Positions 34,079-42,289 of a stretch of DNA of 64,000 bases are shown here, piece by piece. Position 1 is the first letter of the stretch. The number at the start of each line of letters is the position of its first letter. Both the position numbers and the translations under genes were made by a program. The notes beneath the pieces are model-generated. The model worked only from the letters and a program-made list of their open reading frames with translations, ran no database searches and had not been told where the DNA came from. Source of the DNA: Hyphomicrobiales bacterium (lineage in GTDB: Bacteria > Pseudomonadota > Alphaproteobacteria > Rhizobiales > Rhizobiaceae); NCBI GenBank assembly GCA_900467745.1, contig UBQW01000010.1, positions 186,001-250,000 on the forward strand. Reading direction: 5' to 3'.

Positions 34079-35305
34079 TCAGACAAGAACTTCCACCGGC
34101 ATCGGATGCCCGAGGAACGCCGTCGGACTGGCGGTCAGGCCATAGGCCCCGGCCTGGAAGATGACGACGAGGTCGCCGATCTCGGCCGGCGGCAGCATCA
34201 CGTTGTCGGCAAGCAGATCGAGCGGCGTGCACAGACAGCCGACGACGGAGACTGCCTCGCGCTCGCTTTCCTGCACCCGGTTGCCGATCACGACAGGATA
34301 GTTGCGGCGGATGACTTGGCCGAGATTGCCCGATGCCGCCAGCTGATGATGCATGCCGCCGTCGACCACCAGATAGGTGCGCCCGCGCGACACCTTTCGG
34401 TCGACCACGCGCGTGACGTAGACGCCGGCTTCGCCGACGATGTATCGGCCGAGCTCGATCGTTACGCGCGCATCGGGCAGCTGCGGCCGGATTTCGCCTT
34501 CGATCAGCTCCTTTAGCTTGGCGCCGACGGGCACCAGATCGAGCGGCTGATCCTTCTCGGAATAGGGAATACCGAAGCCCCCGCCGAGGTTCAGATAGCG
34601 AACGGGCCACGGCGATTGATCCGCAAGCCCCATTAGCAGCGCGACGTTGCGCGTCAGTGCTTCGCACAGGATATCGGCGTGCAGGTTCTGCGAGCCGGCG
34701 AAGACGTGAAAACCGAGGAGATCGAGATCGGTGACACGGAGCGTTTGAAGGAGATCCGGAACCTGCTCGACATCGATGCCGAACTGCTGCGGCCCGCCGC
34801 CCATGCGCATGCCGGAGCCCTTGACCTGGAAATCCGGATTGACGCGCAAGGCCACGCGCGGCCGGATGCCGAGCTTGTGGCCGATATCGGTGACGCGGGC
34901 TGCCTCGTTGGTCGATTCCATCTCGATTGTCACGCCCGCCGCAACGGCCTGCGTCAGCTCCGCCGTCGTCTTCCCGGGACCGGCGAAGCTGATGTTGTTT
35001 GCCGGTACCGGCGTGTCCAGTGCCGCCTTCATCTCGTATGCCGAGGCGACGTCGAATGCGTCGACGAGGCCGGCGAGATGCTGGACGACGGCCGCCATCG
35101 GGTTGGCCTTCACCGCGTAGCTGAGCTTGACGTCGGCGGGCAAAATCGAGCGGAGATAGCCGATGCGCGAGGTGATCAGGCCCCGGTCATAGGCGAAGAA
35201 CGGCGTCGATCCGACACGCTCGGCCAAGCGATCCAGTGGTATGCCGCCCACGGCCATACAGCTTCCGACCGGCTCGAACATGGAAATGGAAGGGTGCGAA
35301 CTCAC
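34079..35305 (-). CDS. PLP-dependent decarboxylase, exosortase-A-system-associated type
   Basis: Fold type III decarboxylase of 408 residues, related to diaminopimelate/ornithine decarboxylases. The PLP lysine is in KLSYAVKANPMAAVV near residue 64. ALRVNPDFQVKGSGMRMGGGPQQFG and YLNLGGGFGIPYSE are the phosphate-binding stretches, and VSVVGCLCTPLDLLADN holds the active-site cysteine and aspartate. The subfamily occurs with exosortase A loci next to an acyl-CoA ligase. Its start overlaps the ligase stop by 4 bp. BtrK, a relative, decarboxylates glutamyl-ACP, so an aminoacyl-ACP substrate is my inference. Confidence 0.9.
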   Translation of the reverse strand: MSSHPSISMFEPVGSCMAVGGIPLDRLAERVGSTPFFAYDRGLITSRIGYLRSILPADVKLSYAVKANPMAAVVQHLAGLVDAFDVASAYEMKAALDTPVPANNISFAGPGKTTAELTQAVAAGVTIEMESTNEAARVTDIGHKLGIRPRVALRVNPDFQVKGSGMRMGGGPQQFGIDVEQVPDLLQTLRVTDLDLLGFHVFAGSQNLHADILCEALTRNVALLMGLADQSPWPVRYLNLGGGFGIPYSEKDQPLDLVPVGAKLKELIEGEIRPQLPDARVTIELGRYIVGEAGVYVTRVVDRKVSRGRTYLVVDGGMHHQLAASGNLGQVIRRNYPVVIGNRVQESEREAVSVVGCLCTPLDLLADNVMLPPAEIGDLVVIFQAGAYGLTASPTAFLGHPMPVEVLV

Positions 35306-36891
35306 GAACCTAATTGCTCCCTCAATAGAACCCGATCGAACTTTCCGTTCGGATTGGTTGGAATGGCACTCATTTCAACAACCTGCGACGGAACCATGTA
35401 CTGCGGCAGGGTCCGGCGGAATGCGGTCAAAAGGGCGCTGACATCGAGCGAGCTGGCGATCGGGCTCGCGACCAGCACGATCCGCTGGCCGAGCGCGCCG
35501 TCTTCGACGCCGAGCGCGACCGCGTCCTTGGTAAGGCCGGTGGCGTAGGCCACTTCCTCGATTTCGGTGGGGCTGACGCGGTAGCCCGATGTCTTGATCA
35601 TCTCGTCGCGCCGACCGACGAAGAACAGGAAGCCCTCCTCGTCGGCAACGACGGTGTCGCCCGAGAAGACGGCGAGCTCAGGCGCACGCCAGCTCGCCTC
35701 GCTCCCCGGCACCGGGCGGAAACGCTCGGCGGTGCGGGCGGGGTCGTTCCAATAGCCCATCGAGACGAGCGGGCCGCGATGGACAAGCTCGCCATGCTCG
35801 CCCGGATCGCAGCGCGAACCATCGGGCCGGACCACGAGAATCTCCGCGTTGGGGATCGCCTTGCCGATCGAATCCGGCCGGCGGTCGATCTCGGACGGGT
35901 CGAGGTAGGTTGAGCGGAACGCTTCGGTGAGGCCATACATCAGATATGGAAGGGCTTGGGGAAACAGGCTGCGCAACCGATCAAGCGTCGCCTTTGGCAT
36001 GCGGCCGCCAGTGTTGGCGAAGTAGCGCAGTCGCGCAGCCGTTTCGGCAGGCCAGTCGAGTGCTGCCACCTGGATCCAGAACGGCGGTACGCCGGTGATA
36101 CCAGTCACCTTGTGTTTCTCGCAGAGGCGTATGACATCGCCGGGCAGCAAATAGTTCATCAAGACGACATGCGCGCCGGAATTAAACGCGGTCGTCAGCT
36201 GGCTGAGGCCAGCGTCGAAGCTCAGCGGCAGAACCGAGAGAATGGTGTCTTCAGGACCGTTCTTCAAATAATGGCTGACGCTTTCCGCGCCGACAATCAT
36301 GTTGCGATGGCTGAGAACGACGCCCTTCGGCTTTCCGGTGCTTCCCGATGTATACAGAATGGCCGCCATATCGTAATCGACGGCGACGATGGATGACGCG
36401 GTTTCCTGCTCCTGCGAAAACGACGGCGCCCAGCCATGCAGGCGGACCTTACTGATGTCGAGCCCCCGTATATCGCCCGAGGCCTGATCGACGAGCACGA
36501 TATGCTCGAGGGCCGGGTGATCGGCGATGTGTTCCTGCAGCTGCAGCAGCCGATCGTGCGATGTCACGAGGACGCGGACATTGCAGTCTGCGAGGATATA
36601 GGCGACCTGCTGCGGCCGCAGCAGCGGATTGACCGGAACGGTAACGCCGCCTGCCGCCGTCGTGCCGAAGATCGAGACCACCGTCTCCGTCCGCTTTTCG
36701 AGCAACACGGCCACGCGGTCGCTTCGCTGCAGGCCGAGGCCGCGAAGGGCGTAGGCAAAGCCACAGACCCGTCTCCACAGCTCGCCGTAGCTTACGGTTT
36801 CACTCTTGTATGTGAGCGCGGGTAGGTCTGCGTATTTCTGCGCGGCCTGGAGAACGAGGTGGGACAGGTTGATCTTGATTGCTGATTGCAT
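35302..36891 (-). CDS. Acyl-CoA ligase (AMP-forming), exosortase-A-system-associated type
   Basis: ANL-superfamily adenylating enzyme of 529 residues. The P-loop ILYTSGSTGKPKG is at about 178-190, the A5 motif is MYGLTEAFRSTY, the A7 motif FSGDTVVADEEGFLFFVGR and the C-terminal lysine is in PNGKFDRVLLREQ. It should activate a carboxylic or amino acid as adenylate and load the ACP encoded at 33762. It starts 17 bp after the GNAT-like gene ends and overlaps the decarboxylase gene by 4 bp. The substrate could be an amino acid; sequence alone does not decide. Confidence 0.9.
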   Translation of the reverse strand: MQSAIKINLSHLVLQAAQKYADLPALTYKSETVSYGELWRRVCGFAYALRGLGLQRSDRVAVLLEKRTETVVSIFGTTAAGGVTVPVNPLLRPQQVAYILADCNVRVLVTSHDRLLQLQEHIADHPALEHIVLVDQASGDIRGLDISKVRLHGWAPSFSQEQETASSIVAVDYDMAAILYTSGSTGKPKGVVLSHRNMIVGAESVSHYLKNGPEDTILSVLPLSFDAGLSQLTTAFNSGAHVVLMNYLLPGDVIRLCEKHKVTGITGVPPFWIQVAALDWPAETAARLRYFANTGGRMPKATLDRLRSLFPQALPYLMYGLTEAFRSTYLDPSEIDRRPDSIGKAIPNAEILVVRPDGSRCDPGEHGELVHRGPLVSMGYWNDPARTAERFRPVPGSEASWRAPELAVFSGDTVVADEEGFLFFVGRRDEMIKTSGYRVSPTEIEEVAYATGLTKDAVALGVEDGALGQRIVLVASPIASSLDVSALLTAFRRTLPQYMVPSQVVEMSAIPTNPNGKFDRVLLREQLGS

Positions 36892-36908
36892 GTGTACCTA
36901 CTCCCCTA

Positions 36909-37796
36909 CTACCAAGGCACGCACGTGAGTTCGCTGTAGAGATAGTCAACCTGGTCGGCCCCCAGTCTGCTGCTTCGAAACATCTTAGGTCGTGGCGAGC
37001 GAAGCGCGATCGACAAGCGTGGACGGGCAACGCCGAGCCTGTTTTCCAACAGAGTCATCGGGATGCCGAAGTGGGTCAGCAGGTAGCCGTAAACTTGCTG
37101 CGCGGCGTCCTGGAAAAGCTTGGGATCGCCGACGTAGAGGATCGAGGCGAACAGCGGCAGGCGCTTGCGCCGGTCTCTCCGAAATATCACATAGCAGCGC
37201 TGCTGGCCGCGCGTGACGACAATGTGGTGTGCGGCAGGCGCATTGGCGTGGTCGCGATAGATCTCAAGATCGCGTCCGTCGAGGCTGGTCTCTATTGCCT
37301 TTCGGTCGGAGATGATGCGGATGCCGGTCCCGATACGTGGCACCGGTAAGTTGAGGATCAGTGCGGCGGCGGTATCCAGGTCGCTGAAGTTCAGGCGCCG
37401 GTTTAGGGGAACGACGTTGCCGCTCGGCGATAGGTCGGTGAAAGTATAGCCCTGCTGGCCAAGTATAGCCCGGATCAATCTCAGGCCGTGCGAGCGGTAA
37501 TTTTCGTCAACGCACAAGGCGGATAGATTGCAGACATTTTCCGTGAGATCGCTGACGTGGCGCTCCGAATAGAAGGCGACCTGCGCGCCAACAACGTGCC
37601 CGTCACACATAAGCATGAAGCCGTGGTTCGGTGCCGTGGTTTGCCATGAGGGACGGATCGCGGAGGCCCATAGGGCGGGCGAGAGCCGGCTGTTCAGTTC
37701 CGCATGCAGGAAGTCCGCGACCGAGGCGATGTCGCCTGCGGTTATCGGGCATATCACGACGTTCCGTCCCGTCGCTTTCAAAACAGTGTTTGACAC
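36909..37796 (-). CDS. GNAT-like acyltransferase
   Basis: Soluble protein of about 295 residues. The first 160 residues fit a GNAT fold: DIASVADFLHAELNSR, GHVVGAQVAFYSE, then NLSALCVDENYRSHGLRLIRAIL with the acyl-donor loop, and FTDLSPSGNVVPLNRRLNF. The C-terminal half is family-specific and unassigned. I prefer GTG 37796 as start because AGGAAG lies 9-10 nt before it; the open frame runs to a TTG at 37817. It is the first gene of the minus-strand glycan operon. I infer that it moves the group made on the ACP onto a sugar. Confidence 0.75.
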   Translation of the reverse strand: MSNTVLKATGRNVVICPITAGDIASVADFLHAELNSRLSPALWASAIRPSWQTTAPNHGFMLMCDGHVVGAQVAFYSERHVSDLTENVCNLSALCVDENYRSHGLRLIRAILGQQGYTFTDLSPSGNVVPLNRRLNFSDLDTAAALILNLPVPRIGTGIRIISDRKAIETSLDGRDLEIYRDHANAPAAHHIVVTRGQQRCYVIFRRDRRKRLPLFASILYVGDPKLFQDAAQQVYGYLLTHFGIPMTLLENRLGVARPRLSIALRSPRPKMFRSSRLGADQVDYLYSELTCVPW

Positions 37797-37831
37797 AGCC
37801 CGCCACTTCCTTTGCAACCACTCGAGACACT

Positions 37832-37845
37832 ATGCTTGAAAGCAT
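37832..37845. promoter_or_regulatory. Inverted repeat in divergent glycan promoter region
   Basis: ATGCTT-GA-AAGCAT, perfect 6-bp arms, 36 bp upstream of the GNAT-like gene start. Possible operator. Confidence 0.35.
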
Positions 37846-37875
37846 TGATGCAAGTATTACCTGTAGTGTTCATAG

Positions 37876-37895
37876 CCGCTCTTAAGATTGAGCGG
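37876..37895. promoter_or_regulatory. Inverted repeat in divergent glycan promoter region
   Basis: CCGCTC (37876-37881) and GAGCGG (37890-37895), 8-nt spacer. Possible operator midway between the two divergent glycan operons. Confidence 0.4.
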
Positions 37896-37925
37896 TAGTT
37901 ACACAAAAGGTCTATCGCTTATCCT

Positions 37926-37935
37926 GTTAGCTAAC
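37926..37935. promoter_or_regulatory. Perfect 10-bp palindrome GTTAGCTAAC
   Basis: Fully symmetric site, followed 7 bp later by GTTAAC (37943-37948). It lies about 80 bp before the GT4 gene start and may bind a regulator of the plus-strand operon. Confidence 0.35.
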
Positions 37936-38012
37936 TAGAGAGTTAACGTGGCGAGATCGTATGGTCGTGGCTCAGCGTGTTCACCAGACGCGTATGGGAG
38001 GCCACCATTTCT

Positions 38013-39236
38013 ATGACACAACACGTTCTAATCTTGGTCGAGAACCTTCCGGTTCCGTTCGATCGTCGCGTCTGGCAGGAAGCGCAGGCGCTCAACGACG
38101 CGGGTTATGAAGTCTCCGTGATCTGCCCGATGGGCAAAGGCCACAACGAGGCCTATGAGGTGATCAACGACATTCATATCTATCGTCATCCGCTGCGCGA
38201 GGCCGACACGGCCGCCGGCTATTTCAGAGAGTACGCGACGGCGCTGATAAACCAGCTCTATTTGTCGTTCCGCGTTCGCCGCCGGCAGCGCATCGATGCC
38301 ATCCAGGCCTGTAATCCGCCGGACCTGATGTTTCTCGTGGCTCTGGTACACAAGATCCTGTTTGGCACCTACTTCGTGTTCGATCATCATGACCTGAGCC
38401 CCGAGCTCTATGTCAGCAAATTCGGCCGTAAGGATTTCTTCTATCGGCTGGTGCAGTTCTTCGAACGCCAGACGTTCCGCGTCGCCGATGTCAGCATCGC
38501 CACCAACGAGACGTTCCGCGATATTGCAGTGGCCCGCGGCGGAATGTCTGCCGATAAGGTGGTTGTGGTCAAAAGCTATCCCGAGGCCTCGCGCTTCAGG
38601 CTGACGGAGGCGGAACAATCGCTCGTCGTTCCCGGCAAGCACCTGATAGGCTATATCGGCATCATGGGCGCGCAGGATGGCGTGGATACGCTGGTCGAGG
38701 CCATGCACGACATTGTTCACGTGCAGAAGCGCGACGACATCAATTGCCTGATTATCGGTGACGGGCCGGAATTCGGCCGCTTGAAGGCGCTCGCCGCCGA
38801 AAGACAGCTGGGCGACCGGCTGCGCTTCACCGGCTATCTCAGCGGACCGTCGCTGCTCGCGCATCTTTCGGCGCTCAATGTCGGGATCATTCCCGATCCA
38901 CCAAACGATTTCAACGACAAGCTGTCGATGAACAAGGTGTTCGAATATATGATGCTCGGCCTACCGATCGTGCAATTCAATCTGCGTCAGGCGACGAACG
39001 ACGCGGGCGATGCGGCGATGGTCGTGGCGGAACATTCGCCGCGGGCGCTCGCCGAAGGCATCGTCTCGCTCGTGGACGATCGCGAGCGGCGCGAGGAAAT
39101 GGGTGTGCTCGGCCGCGCCGTTGCCGAGCGCAGCTTCCGCTGGACGGCCGAGGCGCACCGCTATCTCGACGCTTACCGAACCCTGTTCGACCGCAGATTG
39201 GACGTCAATGATCAGCGTCATTATCCCGCATCTTGA
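38013..39236 (+). CDS. Glycosyltransferase family 4 protein
   Basis: GT-B fold transferase of 407 residues. It starts at ATG 38013, 11 nt after GGAGG, giving MTQHVLILVENLPVPFDRRVWQEAQAL, the usual opening of this subgroup. The C-terminal nucleotide-sugar domain has GYIGIMGAQDGVDTLVEAM, LIIGDGPEFGRLKALA and the E-x7-E region in KVFEYMMLGLPIV. It is the first gene of a plus-strand pair; its last 29 bp overlap the next gene. It probably adds a sugar during surface polysaccharide assembly together with the divergent operon. Confidence 0.93.
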   Translation: MTQHVLILVENLPVPFDRRVWQEAQALNDAGYEVSVICPMGKGHNEAYEVINDIHIYRHPLREADTAAGYFREYATALINQLYLSFRVRRRQRIDAIQACNPPDLMFLVALVHKILFGTYFVFDHHDLSPELYVSKFGRKDFFYRLVQFFERQTFRVADVSIATNETFRDIAVARGGMSADKVVVVKSYPEASRFRLTEAEQSLVVPGKHLIGYIGIMGAQDGVDTLVEAMHDIVHVQKRDDINCLIIGDGPEFGRLKALAAERQLGDRLRFTGYLSGPSLLAHLSALNVGIIPDPPNDFNDKLSMNKVFEYMMLGLPIVQFNLRQATNDAGDAAMVVAEHSPRALAEGIVSLVDDRERREEMGVLGRAVAERSFRWTAEAHRYLDAYRTLFDRRLDVNDQRHYPAS

Positions 39237-40119
39237 CCAGCCTCAGGCGCTTCGCGCCTGCCTTGTGTCACTGGCCGAGCAGGCAGGTGTGAAGCAAGCG
39301 GTCGAGATCATCGTGGTCGACAACGGGTCGCAGGTGCTGCCGGTCGAAACCTGCGCCGCCTTTGCATCCGTCACGCTGCTCTCGGAATCTATTCCGGGGC
39401 CGGGGCCGGCGCGCAATCGTGGTGTATCGCGTGCCAGCGGCGAGATACTGGCCTTCATCGATGCCGATTGCCTTGCGGGCAATGGTTGGCTTGCCGAAAT
39501 CGAGCGGCAATTCTCGAGCGATCCCGAGCGCTCGATCCTGGGCGGCGATGTGCGCATCGCCTATGAGGACACCAATCATCTGACGATGCTCGAAGCCTAC
39601 GAGAGCGTGTTCGCCTATCGAATGAAGGAATACATCGCCAAACAGGGCTTTACCGGAACCGGCAATCTGGCCATCCGCGCCGAGGTTTTCTCGGCGGTCG
39701 GCCGCTTCGGGGGCATCGAGGTCGCCGAGGACCGCGACTGGGGGCAGCGCGCACTCCGTCAAGGCTATCGCACGCATTATTGCCCGGGCATGGTCGTTTA
39801 TCATCCCGCGCGCAAGACCTTCGCTGAGCTCGCGCAGAAATGGGACCGGCACACCGCGCATGATTTCGTGCGCATCCAGGCCAAGTCCGCCTGGCGGCTG
39901 CGCTGGGTCGCGCGCACGCTCGCCGTGGCGCTGTCGCCGGCCGCGGGCCTGGTCTCCATTATCCGCTCGGATCGCATCAAGGGTCTGCGGTCCAGAGCGC
40001 TCGCCTTCGTCGTGGTCGTCCTCATCCGTCTTTATAGGGCGGCGATCATGCTTGGCCTGACATTCGGCGGCGGTGCCGCGAAGATGAGCGGGCGCTGGAA
40101 CCGCAAGACGGTGGCCTAG
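39208..40119 (+). CDS. Glycosyltransferase family 2 protein
   Basis: GT-A transferase of 303 residues. It begins MISVIIPHLDQPQALRACL at ATG 39208, inside the end of the GT4 gene (29-bp overlap), which suggests translational coupling. EIIVVDNGSQ, GPGPARNRGVSRA and AFIDADCLAGNGWL are the GT2 nucleotide and metal motifs, and GVEVAEDRDW-like text (GIEVAEDRDWGQRAL) is the usual acceptor-site ED motif. A hydrophobic C-terminal stretch (ALAFVVVVLIRLYRAAIMLGLTF) could anchor it to the membrane. Confidence 0.9.
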   Translation: MISVIIPHLDQPQALRACLVSLAEQAGVKQAVEIIVVDNGSQVLPVETCAAFASVTLLSESIPGPGPARNRGVSRASGEILAFIDADCLAGNGWLAEIERQFSSDPERSILGGDVRIAYEDTNHLTMLEAYESVFAYRMKEYIAKQGFTGTGNLAIRAEVFSAVGRFGGIEVAEDRDWGQRALRQGYRTHYCPGMVVYHPARKTFAELAQKWDRHTAHDFVRIQAKSAWRLRWVARTLAVALSPAAGLVSIIRSDRIKGLRSRALAFVVVVLIRLYRAAIMLGLTFGGGAAKMSGRWNRKTVA

Positions 40120-40214
40120 GCCGGGATCATTGGCCGGGCAACCCGATCTCAAAAAAAGCAGACGTCCCAACCATTGTTCGGGCGCGTCGCGGACTCCATA
40201 TACCTTTTGATTAG

Positions 40215-40237
40215 GGCAGCCGTCTTCAGCGGCTGCC
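40215..40237. terminator. Hairpin between GT2 and LLM oxidoreductase genes
   Basis: GGCAGCCG (40215-40222) and CGGCTGCC (40230-40237) with a 7-nt loop, 95 bp after the GT2 stop and about 30 bp before the next gene. There is no clean T-run, so it could be a weak terminator or a leader structure. Confidence 0.4.
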
Positions 40238-40265
40238 TCCACTTGTTGATTACAAAGGTATTGCC

Positions 40266-41252
40266 ATGGCCGCTCTTTCCATCCTCGAACTTGTTCGCGT
40301 GACGGAGGAGACGGACGCCCGTGGCGCACTCGACAACGCACGCGATTTAGCCGCGCATGCGGAAGAGTGGGGCTACCGGCGCATCTGGGTTGCCGAACAC
40401 CACAACATGATAGGTATCGCGAGTGCCGCGACATCGGTTGTCCTCGCCCACCTCGCTGCCGGCACGAAGACGATCCGCGTCGGGGCCGGTGGCATCATGC
40501 TGCCCAACCACCCTCCTTATGTCATCGCCGAACAGTTCGGCACTTTGGCGCGCCTGTTTCCCGATCGCATCGATCTCGGACTCGGCCGTGCGCCGGGAAC
40601 CGACCAGATGACACTTCGCGCCTTACGCCGGTCGCCGGAGTCAGCCGATCAGTTCCCGCAGGATGTGCTTGAGCTGCAGGCATTTCTCGCGCCCGCCGGC
40701 CCGAACCAGCGGATACAGGCGGTTCCGGCTGCCGGCACCGACGTGCCGCTCTGGATTCTCGGCTCCAGCAATTTTGGCGCCATGCTCGCGGGCGAACTCG
40801 GCTTGCCCTATGCGTTCGCCTCCCATTTCGCGCCCGAACTTCTTCTCCAGGCGCTGCAGATCTATCGCACGCGTTTCAAGCCATCGGAGCAGCAGTCGCA
40901 GCCCTACGCCATGGTCGGCGTCAACGTGATCGCCGCCGAAACCGATGCCGTGGCACGCCGACTTGCGACGACACAGCAGATGTCCTTCACCAACACGTTT
41001 CGCGGCACGCGCGGACTGAGCCAGCCGCCGATCGACGACATCGAGACCTATTGGTCGCCGATGGAAAAGGTGCAGGCGCAGCAGATGCTCGCCCGCTCGA
41101 TCATCGGCTCGCCCGAGACGGTTCGCGTCGGCTTGGAGAAGCTGATCGACGAAACCGGCACCGACGAACTGATGATCGTGTCCGACGTTTATGATCACCA
41201 CGCGCGCCTGCAATCCTTCGAAATGATCGCCGAGGTCGGGCGAAAGATCTGA
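40266..41252 (+). CDS. LLM-class flavin-dependent oxidoreductase, MsnO8-like
   Basis: Luciferase-like monooxygenase family protein of 328 residues. Typical blocks are [58 protein letters not shown] and [27 protein letters not shown]. It should use FMNH2 or F420-like flavin; the substrate is unknown. AAAGG lies before the ATG. The YghU-like gene follows after 75 bp in the same direction. Confidence 0.93.
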   Translation: MAALSILELVRVTEETDARGALDNARDLAAHAEEWGYRRIWVAEHHNMIGIASAATSVVLAHLAAGTKTIRVGAGGIMLPNHPPYVIAEQFGTLARLFPDRIDLGLGRAPGTDQMTLRALRRSPESADQFPQDVLELQAFLAPAGPNQRIQAVPAAGTDVPLWILGSSNFGAMLAGELGLPYAFASHFAPELLLQALQIYRTRFKPSEQQSQPYAMVGVNVIAAETDAVARRLATTQQMSFTNTFRGTRGLSQPPIDDIETYWSPMEKVQAQQMLARSIIGSPETVRVGLEKLIDETGTDELMIVSDVYDHHARLQSFEMIAEVGRKI

Positions 41253-41327
41253 CACTAAGCCATCCCCATAAAACGCAATCGAGACAGGTTGCGTATCGCA
41301 TGAAGACGCCACCACTGGAGACAAAGC

Positions 41328-42203
41328 ATGGCCAATTCGACTGAGTATACGCCGCCAAAGATCTGGACCTGGAACAAGGACAGCGGCGGGCGTTTCGCCA
41401 ACATCAATCGACCGATCGCAGGCGCGACGCATGAGAAGGAACTGCCGATCGGGCGCCATCCTTTGCAGCTCTATTCGCTCGGCACGCCGAATGGCGTCAA
41501 GGTGACGATCATGCTCGAGGAGCTTCTCGCCGCCGGTCACAGCGGCGCCGAATATGATGCCTGGCTGATCAGGATCGGCGATGGCGACCAGTTCGGCAGC
41601 GGCTTCGTTCAGGCAAATCCGAACTCCAAGATCCCGGCTCTGGTTGATCGCAGCGGTGCCAAGCCGATCCGCGTTTTCGAATCCGGTTCAATCCTGACCT
41701 ATCTTGCCGAAAAATTTCAGGCCTTCCTGCCGACGGAGCCGGCGGCGCGCGCCGAATGCTTCTCGTGGCTGTTCTGGCAGATGGGCAGCGCGCCCTATCT
41801 CGGCGGTGGCTTCGGCCACTTCTATGCCTACGCGCCGACCAAGATCGAATATGCGATTGATCGCTTCGCGATGGAAACCAAGCGCCAGCTCGACGTGCTC
41901 GATCGCCGTCTTGCCGAGAGTGAGTATCTCGGCGGTGCCGAATACACCATCGCCGACATGGCCGTGTGGCCCTGGTATGGCGGGCTGGTGAAGGGCTGGA
42001 TCTACGAAGCGGCGGAGTTCCTGCAGGTTCAGGAATACAAGAATATCCAGCGCTGGGCCGATCTGATCGGCGAGCGCAAGCCTGTTCAGCGCGGGCGCAT
42101 GGTCAACCGTCTCTCCGGCGAACCGTCGAGCCAGCTCTGGGAGCGTCACGACGCCAGCGACTTCGACACGAAGACGCAGGATAAGATCGGCTCTACCGAT
42201 TAA
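41328..42203 (+). CDS. yghU: Glutathione-dependent disulfide-bond oxidoreductase, YghU-type GST
   Basis: Nu-class glutathione transferase of 291 residues. The N-terminal extension PPKIWTWNKDSGGRFANINRPIAGATHEKELPIG is characteristic of YghU. The thioredoxin-like domain has LYSLGTPNGVKVTIMLEELL and NPNSKIPALVD, with ESGSILTYLAEKF at the glutathione site. The helical C-terminal domain follows. It lacks the active-site cysteine of YfcG-type proteins, normal for YghU, which binds two glutathiones. Role: disulfide reduction or peroxide defence. Confidence 0.94.
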   Translation: MANSTEYTPPKIWTWNKDSGGRFANINRPIAGATHEKELPIGRHPLQLYSLGTPNGVKVTIMLEELLAAGHSGAEYDAWLIRIGDGDQFGSGFVQANPNSKIPALVDRSGAKPIRVFESGSILTYLAEKFQAFLPTEPAARAECFSWLFWQMGSAPYLGGGFGHFYAYAPTKIEYAIDRFAMETKRQLDVLDRRLAESEYLGGAEYTIADMAVWPWYGGLVKGWIYEAAEFLQVQEYKNIQRWADLIGERKPVQRGRMVNRLSGEPSSQLWERHDASDFDTKTQDKIGSTD

Positions 42204-42214
42204 GTTTCGGATTT

Positions 42215-42253
42215 GTCGCACCCGGTCGCCATCTCGGCGATCCGGGGTGCGAC
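42215..42253. terminator. Large hairpin between convergent yghU and ltrA genes
   Basis: GTCGCACCCGG (42215-42225) pairs with CCGGGGTGCGAC (42242-42253) with one bulged base, and inner TCGCC/GGCGA also pair. It lies between two converging genes and is suited to stop both, although T-runs are weak. Confidence 0.6.
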
Positions 42254-42289
42254 GGTTCGCCGATGTGCGAATGAGTGAGCCACCGTGGC

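Noticed and set aside
36909..40119. Glycan cluster as a complete exosortase/PEP-CTERM sorting system
   Set aside because: Only the ligase and decarboxylase resemble that system; no exosortase, PEP-CTERM substrate or PrsK/PrsR-type regulator is present in the window.
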